Assembly: GCA_034189725.1 (NCBI GenBank)
Contig: JAXHUK010000034.1
Coordinates: 1 to 8,819, forward strand
Reading direction: 5' to 3'
Source: JAXHUK01 sp034189725
GTDB lineage: Bacteria > Chloroflexota > Dehalococcoidia > SZUA-161
DNA length: 8,819 nt
Made by a program: the position numbers and the translations under genes. The notes under the pieces were generated by a model, which made no database searches, was not told the DNA's origin, and was given only the letters and a program-made list of their open reading frames with translations. Shown in pieces: positions 6,740 to 8,819 of the stretch. The stretch's first letter is position 1; each line of letters begins with the position of its first letter.

Positions 6740-6768
6740 ATTATAGCAATCAATCATGCCAGTTTCAA
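6740..6768 (-). promoter_or_regulatory. Near-consensus sigma70 promoter of the fur-like gene, leaderless arrangement
   Basis: Minus strand: -35 TTGAAA (6768-6763), a 17-base spacer, and -10 TATAAT (6745-6740) with the extended element TGC directly before it. Transcription would start about seven bases downstream, at 6734-6733, that is at or next to the ATG of the Fur-type gene. No Shine-Dalgarno is present. A 9-bp dyad, CTAT-T-ATAG (6738-6746), covers the -10 box and could be an autoregulatory site; that part is weak. Confidence 0.75.
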
Positions 6769-6796
6769 TCCGCGCTCCAGAGGATGGAAACAACAC

Positions 6797-6877
6797 GTCA
6801 TGCTGAGAGAGCACTCCACAACCGAAGAATCGTCCCTATAAACAGCGAGAGATTCTTCGACCCCGCCTCAGAATGAC
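6797..6877. repeat. Intergenic double inverted repeat (GTCATNCTGAG / CGAAGAATC type)
   Basis: Two nested inverted repeats. The outer arms are GTCATGCTGAG (6797-6807) and CTCAGAATGAC (6867-6877), complementary at 10 of 11 positions. The inner arms are CGAAGAATC (6823-6831) and GATTCTTCG (6851-6859), complementary at 9 of 9, around a 19-base centre. The overall look (TCATTCTGAG ... GAAGAATCT ... AGATTCTTC ... CTCAGAATGA) is that of a palindromic element I recall from intergenic regions of many anaerobic bacteria; copy number in this genome cannot be seen from one window. It lies between divergent promoters and may be a non-autonomous mobile or REP-like element. Confidence 0.7.
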
Positions 6878-6996
6878 ACGCACAAAGGGCTTGCGAACCA
6901 CAAATTACCCTTTGAAGGCTCAGGGAGAACTGGCTTGCTCGTTCTAGTCCCCGATTATCATTATTTGGGAACTATGAAGTCGATTTCAGCCCACTG

Positions 6997-7005
6997 TGGT
7001 ATAAT
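6997..7005 (+). promoter_or_regulatory. Extended -10 promoter ahead of the methyltransferase
   Basis: TGGTATAAT (6997-7005) is a perfect -10 hexamer with the extended TG element. No -35 consensus occurs 16-18 bases upstream (AAGTCG at 17), as is usual for extended -10 promoters. The predicted start, about 7012, leaves a leader of roughly 67 bases before the ATG at 7079. Confidence 0.55.
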
Positions 7006-7078
7006 GTGCAATCAACAACTCTAACAGACATCACAACTCCGGCTTAAAAAGTGAACGGGTAGCATAAAAGGGTTGCGC

Positions 7079-7744
7079 ATGATACGACAACGGATGGCTG
7101 TCGAGAGAATACCAGGTCCTCTGGCCTCGCTGTATGAAAAAGGCGCCAGGATGGTGATCGACAGCTACTACAGCGAGGTGGCTGACGAGATAGTGGCACA
7201 CCTGCAATCAGGTACGATTCTGGACCTGGGCACTGGACCAGGGTACCTCCCGATCGAGATCGTGAAGCGAGCTCCCGCCATCCGTATCGATGGCATCGAC
7301 CTGACCCTCAAGCTGATAAAGATGGCGCGGGAAAACTCGGAGAGGGCCCAGGTTGCCGACAGGCTACACTTCGAGGTAGGGAACGCTGCGAACCTGAGAT
7401 TCGATGATAACTCCTATGACATGGTGATCAGCACCGGCATGCTGCATAGCCTGAAGGACCCGGTCGGGGTAATAAACGAGTGCTACCGGGTGCTCAAACC
7501 CGGTGGAGAAGCATGGATATTCGACCCCGCCAGGGTATCATCAGCTATAGACGTACGAAAATGGATAGCCTCTCTCACCCTGTGGGAGAAGCTCCTGGGG
7601 ATACTCTTTGCCCTGGGGCAACGTTTCAATCCGGCGCACACCTACAATCAGCAGCAGGCAATTGAAATAGTCTCTGCCACCGATTTCGCGGATTATTCGA
7701 TCGAAGAGGGTAACGGCGAGATCAAGATCAAACTGAGAAAATAG
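7079..7744 (+). CDS. Class I SAM-dependent methyltransferase
   Basis: Soluble methyltransferase of 221 residues with a Rossmann-like SAM-binding core. Motif I is ILDLGTGPGYLPIEI (about 47-61, glycine loop DLGTGPG 49-55); the acidic end of strand 2 is DGIDLT (71-76); motif post-I/II is FEVGNAANLRFDDNSYDMVIS (about 98-118); motif III is VLKPGGEAWIFDPARV (138-153). It ends with a variable C-terminal region holding a hydrophobic helix, LLGILFALGQRF. This is the Methyltransf_11/25 type, for which the substrate (small molecule, lipid, quinone or metalloid) cannot be deduced. The ATG at 7079 is chosen because AAAAGGG stands six bases before it; a TTG two codons earlier would overlap that ribosome site. 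It stands alone on the plus strand, divergent from the fur-like gene, with a 14-bp palindrome just past its stop. Confidence 0.88.
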   Translation: MIRQRMAVERIPGPLASLYEKGARMVIDSYYSEVADEIVAHLQSGTILDLGTGPGYLPIEIVKRAPAIRIDGIDLTLKLIKMARENSERAQVADRLHFEVGNAANLRFDDNSYDMVISTGMLHSLKDPVGVINECYRVLKPGGEAWIFDPARVSSAIDVRKWIASLTLWEKLLGILFALGQRFNPAHTYNQQQAIEIVSATDFADYSIEEGNGEIKIKLRK

Positions 7745-7745
7745 G

Positions 7746-7759
7746 GTGCAAGCTTGCAC
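7746..7759. repeat. 14-bp perfect palindrome GTGCAAGCTTGCAC after the methyltransferase stop
   Basis: The palindrome begins two bases after the TAG stop (7742-7744). As RNA it folds to a 5-bp stem with an AGCT loop, but the following bases (ATCAACACTTTG) are not a T tract, so it is at best a weak terminator or an mRNA 3' end stabiliser. It could also be a protein-binding dyad. Confidence 0.4.
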
Positions 7760-7905
7760 ATCAACACTTTGCCCACACTGAAATCATTAAGCACGACGAA
7801 TCCTCTAATGCAAACCCATAAAAGGGCTAATTCACCAGGCTAATAGTCATGAGAAAAGTACTATATTTGGGAGGATTAGGTAAGTTTTAAGAAGTGGGGG
7901 AATGA

Positions 7906-7934
7906 TTGACAATCCCTATCTCTTATGCTAGCAT
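7906..7934 (+). promoter_or_regulatory. Strong sigma70-like promoter with consensus -35 and extended -10
   Basis: TTGACA (7906-7911) is a perfect -35, followed by a 17-base spacer and TAGCAT (7929-7934; four of six -10 positions) with TGC immediately before it as the extended element. The predicted transcription start is about 7941. No protein gene begins within the next 150 bases, which makes the promoter itself notable. Confidence 0.65.
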
Positions 7935-7940
7935 ATGCCA

Positions 7941-8095
7941 CGGAATCTTTTAGGCACATCGTGTATTAGTAAAGCGTGAGAGGGAACCATTAATGGGTAA
8001 CCCGGATTCGCTGCAAAACAGGGGGATTCACCAGATACAGAACATCTGAATTGCTCAGTATTGATAGCTAGCTCGTTCCACGAGCTAGCTTCTTT
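7941..8095 (+). ncRNA. Candidate small non-coding RNA, family not recognised
   Basis: This is the stretch between a strong promoter and a perfect intrinsic terminator, about 155 nt. A nested fold is visible by eye: AGCG (7973-7976) with CGCT (8009-8012), then GGG (7982-7984) with CCC (8001-8003), then CCA (7987-7989) with TGG (7994-7996) around TTAA, separated by small internal loops. A further 5-bp hairpin is CAGAT (8032-8036) with ATCTG (8044-8048), and then comes the terminator. It does not match the 6S, SRP, RNase P, tmRNA or common riboswitch consensus patterns that I know. The alternative is a tiny protein: an 18-codon frame MGNPDSLQNRGIHQIQNI starts at ATG 7993 with GAGAGG upstream. 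Confidence 0.45.
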
Positions 8096-8100
8096 GTCTC
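8066..8100 (+). terminator. Intrinsic terminator, perfect 10-bp stem
   Basis: AGCTAGCTCG (8066-8075), loop TTCCA, CGAGCTAGCT (8081-8090), then T-rich TCTTTGTCTC. The T-rich run is only on the plus-strand 3' side, so it ends rightward transcripts: the candidate RNA started at 7941 and any read-through from the methyltransferase. Confidence 0.75.
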
Positions 8101-8123
8101 CATAGGGAAACTAAACCGACACT

Positions 8124-8164
8124 AGAAAAAGTGGCCCCGAGTGAGGTGATGGCTCACCGGGGCC
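8124..8164 (-). terminator. Intrinsic terminator for leftward transcription
   Basis: Minus strand: GGCCCCG (8164-8158), GTGAG (8157-8153), a seven-base loop, CTCAC (8145-8141), one bulged base, and CGGGGCC (8139-8133) form a 12-bp G/C-rich stem. It is followed by ACTTTTTCT (8132-8124). The T run exists only on the minus strand, so it faces the plus-strand terminator at 8066-8100 and points to a leftward transcript that starts within the next few hundred bases. Confidence 0.7.
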
Positions 8165-8198
8165 GGAGCATAAGGCGCGAGCGACGCACACTCATGCT
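8125..8198 (-). ncRNA. Candidate minus-strand small transcript with near-leaderless 13-codon Arg-rich frame
   Basis: An extended -10, TGCTATAAT (8213-8205 on the minus strand), predicts a start near 8198, and the terminator hairpin ends the unit near 8125, about 74 nt. There is no -35 consensus. Within it, ATG at 8195 opens MSVRRSRLMLRPR (8195-8154), with five arginines in 13 residues and its TGA inside the terminator stem. That layout resembles a leader peptide with attenuator, or simply a short regulatory RNA with a chance frame. Part of the ATGCTAT/ATAGCAT dyad (8194-8200/8208-8214) overlaps the promoter and start. Confidence 0.35.
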
Positions 8199-8231
8199 AT
8201 TTTTATTATAGCATATATTGCAAGCTCGCGC
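8175..8231. repeat. Nested inverted repeats GCGCGAGC/GCTCGCGC and ATGCTAT/ATAGCAT
   Basis: Outer arms GCGCGAGC (8175-8182) and GCTCGCGC (8224-8231) are perfectly complementary over 8 bp. They enclose a second perfect 7-bp pair, ATGCTAT (8194-8200) and ATAGCAT (8208-8214), around TTTTATT. With the adjacent terminator hairpin this makes about 100 bases of almost continuous dyad symmetry. It may be an operator region, part of a structured RNA leader, or a remnant of a mobile element end. Confidence 0.5.
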
Positions 8232-8392
8232 ATCTATCCCCGAAGCTGGGAATTCTCACAGGGGCATCCCTGTCGATTATTCCTGAGGGTTTTTTAAGGG
8301 TAAAGGGGGTGATGCCGATCAACGAGCATGACTGAGCAGGTGATGAAACACACAGGGTAGAGGTAAACAGGGGGGAGAACGAAAAAGGCGCC

Positions 8393-8400
8393 AAGGAGGA
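8393..8400 (+). promoter_or_regulatory. Isolated perfect Shine-Dalgarno AAGGAGGA with no start codon in range
   Basis: The octamer complementary to the 16S 3' end is followed by GCGCGGTAC and no ATG, GTG or TTG at 4-15 bases. It is flanked by GCGC on both sides (GCGC-CAAGGAGGA-GCGC), so it can sit in the loop of a short hairpin. The next start is 48 bases downstream and has its own AAAGGAA. It may be a 30S standby site, a regulator target, or chance. Confidence 0.35.
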
Positions 8401-8448
8401 GCGCGGTACAAATACTCCAAATTATTAAAGAAAGGAAAACCACGCGAG

Positions 8449-8819
8449 ATGAAAAAGATTCTAATGAGTCTGATGATCATCGCGGTAGCGGCTGGCCTGA
8501 TTGCCGGCGGCACTATGGCCTACTTCAGCGACACCGAGACCAGTGAGGACAATGTATTCGCGTCCGGTGTCATTGATATGGAGATAGCCGAACCATCATC
8601 TTTCACCCTCGAGGATATGAAACCGTGCGATTGGGAGTACCGCACTATCACCTTAACTAAGAAGTCAGAGTACAACGAGGGTCCCGTTTATGTGCACTTC
8701 GATGTCGGAGATGGCTATGACGTTATCTGCTCCGAGCCTGAAGATGCGATTGATGGGGGATGTGCTGCTATTAACGACATCGAGAACTGGATTACCGTTG
8801 ACCTCACCGTCGATGGGAT
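8449..8819 (+). CDS. TasA/camelysin-like secreted protein with SipW-type signal peptide (partial, C-terminus off window)
   Basis: Open frame of 123 codons running off the right edge. The N-terminus is MKKILMSLMIIAVAAG followed by LIAGGTMAYFSDTETS (17-32). This is the hallmark of SipW-dependent signal peptides, where the specialised signal peptidase cuts after the Ala before Tyr-Phe-Ser-Asp. The mature part begins with a beta-strand pattern typical of TasA/CalY proteins: FASGVIDMEI (37-46), DMKPCDWEYRTITLTKKSEYN (56-76) and GPVYVHFDV (78-86). These proteins form extracellular fibres or surface layers in Bacillus; here that function is inferred by family only. Three cysteines (C60, C94, C105) are unusual for a TasA-type protein. 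A ribosome site AAAGGAA lies about 12 bases before the ATG. A sipW signal peptidase gene would be expected downstream. Confidence 0.85.
   Translation, partial: MKKILMSLMIIAVAAGLIAGGTMAYFSDTETSEDNVFASGVIDMEIAEPSSFTLEDMKPCDWEYRTITLTKKSEYNEGPVYVHFDVGDGYDVICSEPEDAIDGGCAAINDIENWITVDLTVDG

Larger units (their letters stand above)
6734..7078. other. Divergent intergenic region between fur-like gene and methyltransferase
   Basis: No gene is supported here. Besides the fur-like promoter, the double inverted repeat and the methyltransferase promoter, it contains two smaller hairpins. One is CAAAGGG (6883-6889) with CCCTTTG (6908-6914), a perfect 7-bp stem; the other is AGAAC (6926-6930) with GTTCT (6941-6945). 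Neither has a T tract, so neither is called a terminator. Confidence 0.6.
7745..8448. other. 704-base region without a convincing protein gene, rich in promoters, terminators and inverted repeats
   Basis: Only very short frames occur here. They include MRKVLYLGGLGKF at 7849, an 18-codon frame from 7993, a 20-codon Arg-rich frame 8149-8211 on the plus strand, and a 13-codon Arg-rich frame 8195-8154 on the minus strand. The separately listed elements account for 7906-8100 and 8124-8231. From 8232 to 8448 the sequence is the probable leader of the downstream secreted-protein gene. It carries an ACAGGG/CCCTGT hairpin (8258-8263/8268-8273) and an isolated AAGGAGGA (8393-8400). 7760-7905 shows nothing I can name. 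Confidence 0.6.

Noticed and set aside
7941..8065. Riboswitch (cobalamin, cyclic di-GMP, TPP, glycine, fluoride) or 6S/SRP RNA
   Set aside because: None of the conserved core strings of these families that I know could be placed; the unit is also followed by a terminator and no gene.
8206..8394. Minus-strand frame of 62 codons upstream of the TasA-like gene
   Set aside because: Low-complexity composition, no ribosome site, and it covers the structured leader of the plus-strand gene.
1..8819. tRNA or rRNA genes, CRISPR arrays, insertion-sequence transposase
   Set aside because: No CCA-ended cloverleaf, rRNA core sequence, regularly spaced repeats or transposase frame was found on either strand.

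Overview
The window reads as a chromosomal segment of a strictly anaerobic bacterium that handles nickel enzymes and pyridine-nucleotide/ferredoxin electron transfer. The gene content (NADH-dehydrogenase-like flavoprotein module, CooC and CooT nickel factors, SipW-type exported protein, mixed ATG/GTG/TTG starts) fits a Dehalococcoidia-like member of the Chloroflexota best. An acetogen-like Firmicute is possible. This assignment is an inference from gene families; no rRNA or other phylogenetic marker is present.

Left and centre (1-6733) is one long run of minus-strand genes. In transcription order they are: a Fur-family regulator; a NuoE/HoxE-like [2Fe-2S] protein; a 630-residue NuoF/HydB-like NADH-binding flavoprotein; a HoxU-like iron-sulfur protein; a 48-residue coiled-coil protein with no recognised family; an 8-Cys two-cluster ferredoxin; a CooC-type ATPase; a CooT-type nickel-binding protein; a LysE/RhtB-family exporter; and a rhomboid protease cut by the window edge. 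The E-F-U proteins form a complete NAD(H) diaphorase module, but no hydrogenase, formate dehydrogenase or carbon monoxide dehydrogenase catalytic subunit is encoded here. CooC and CooT are nickel-delivery proteins, so the simplest reading is that this module serves a nickel CO dehydrogenase (or another nickel enzyme) encoded elsewhere. It would pass electrons between ferredoxin and NAD(H).

The fur-like gene has a near-consensus promoter placed so that its mRNA should be leaderless. A hairpin followed by four T residues overlaps its stop codon and may uncouple it from nuoE. Two dyads with CRP/FNR-like N6 geometry lie upstream of cooT and lysE.

Right side (6734-8819). A divergent intergenic region carries an 81-bp double inverted repeat of the GTCATTCTGAG/GAAGAATC kind, then an extended -10 promoter and a SAM-dependent methyltransferase on the plus strand. 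The next 704 bases (7745-8448) hold no convincing protein gene but much nucleic-acid structure. There is a strong promoter at 7906-7934, an approximately 155-nt stretch ending in a perfect 10-bp intrinsic terminator (candidate non-coding RNA), and a second terminator facing the opposite way with its own extended -10 element (a second, minus-strand, small transcript candidate). Further inverted repeats follow. The window ends inside a gene for a TasA/camelysin-like secreted protein with a SipW-type signal peptide.
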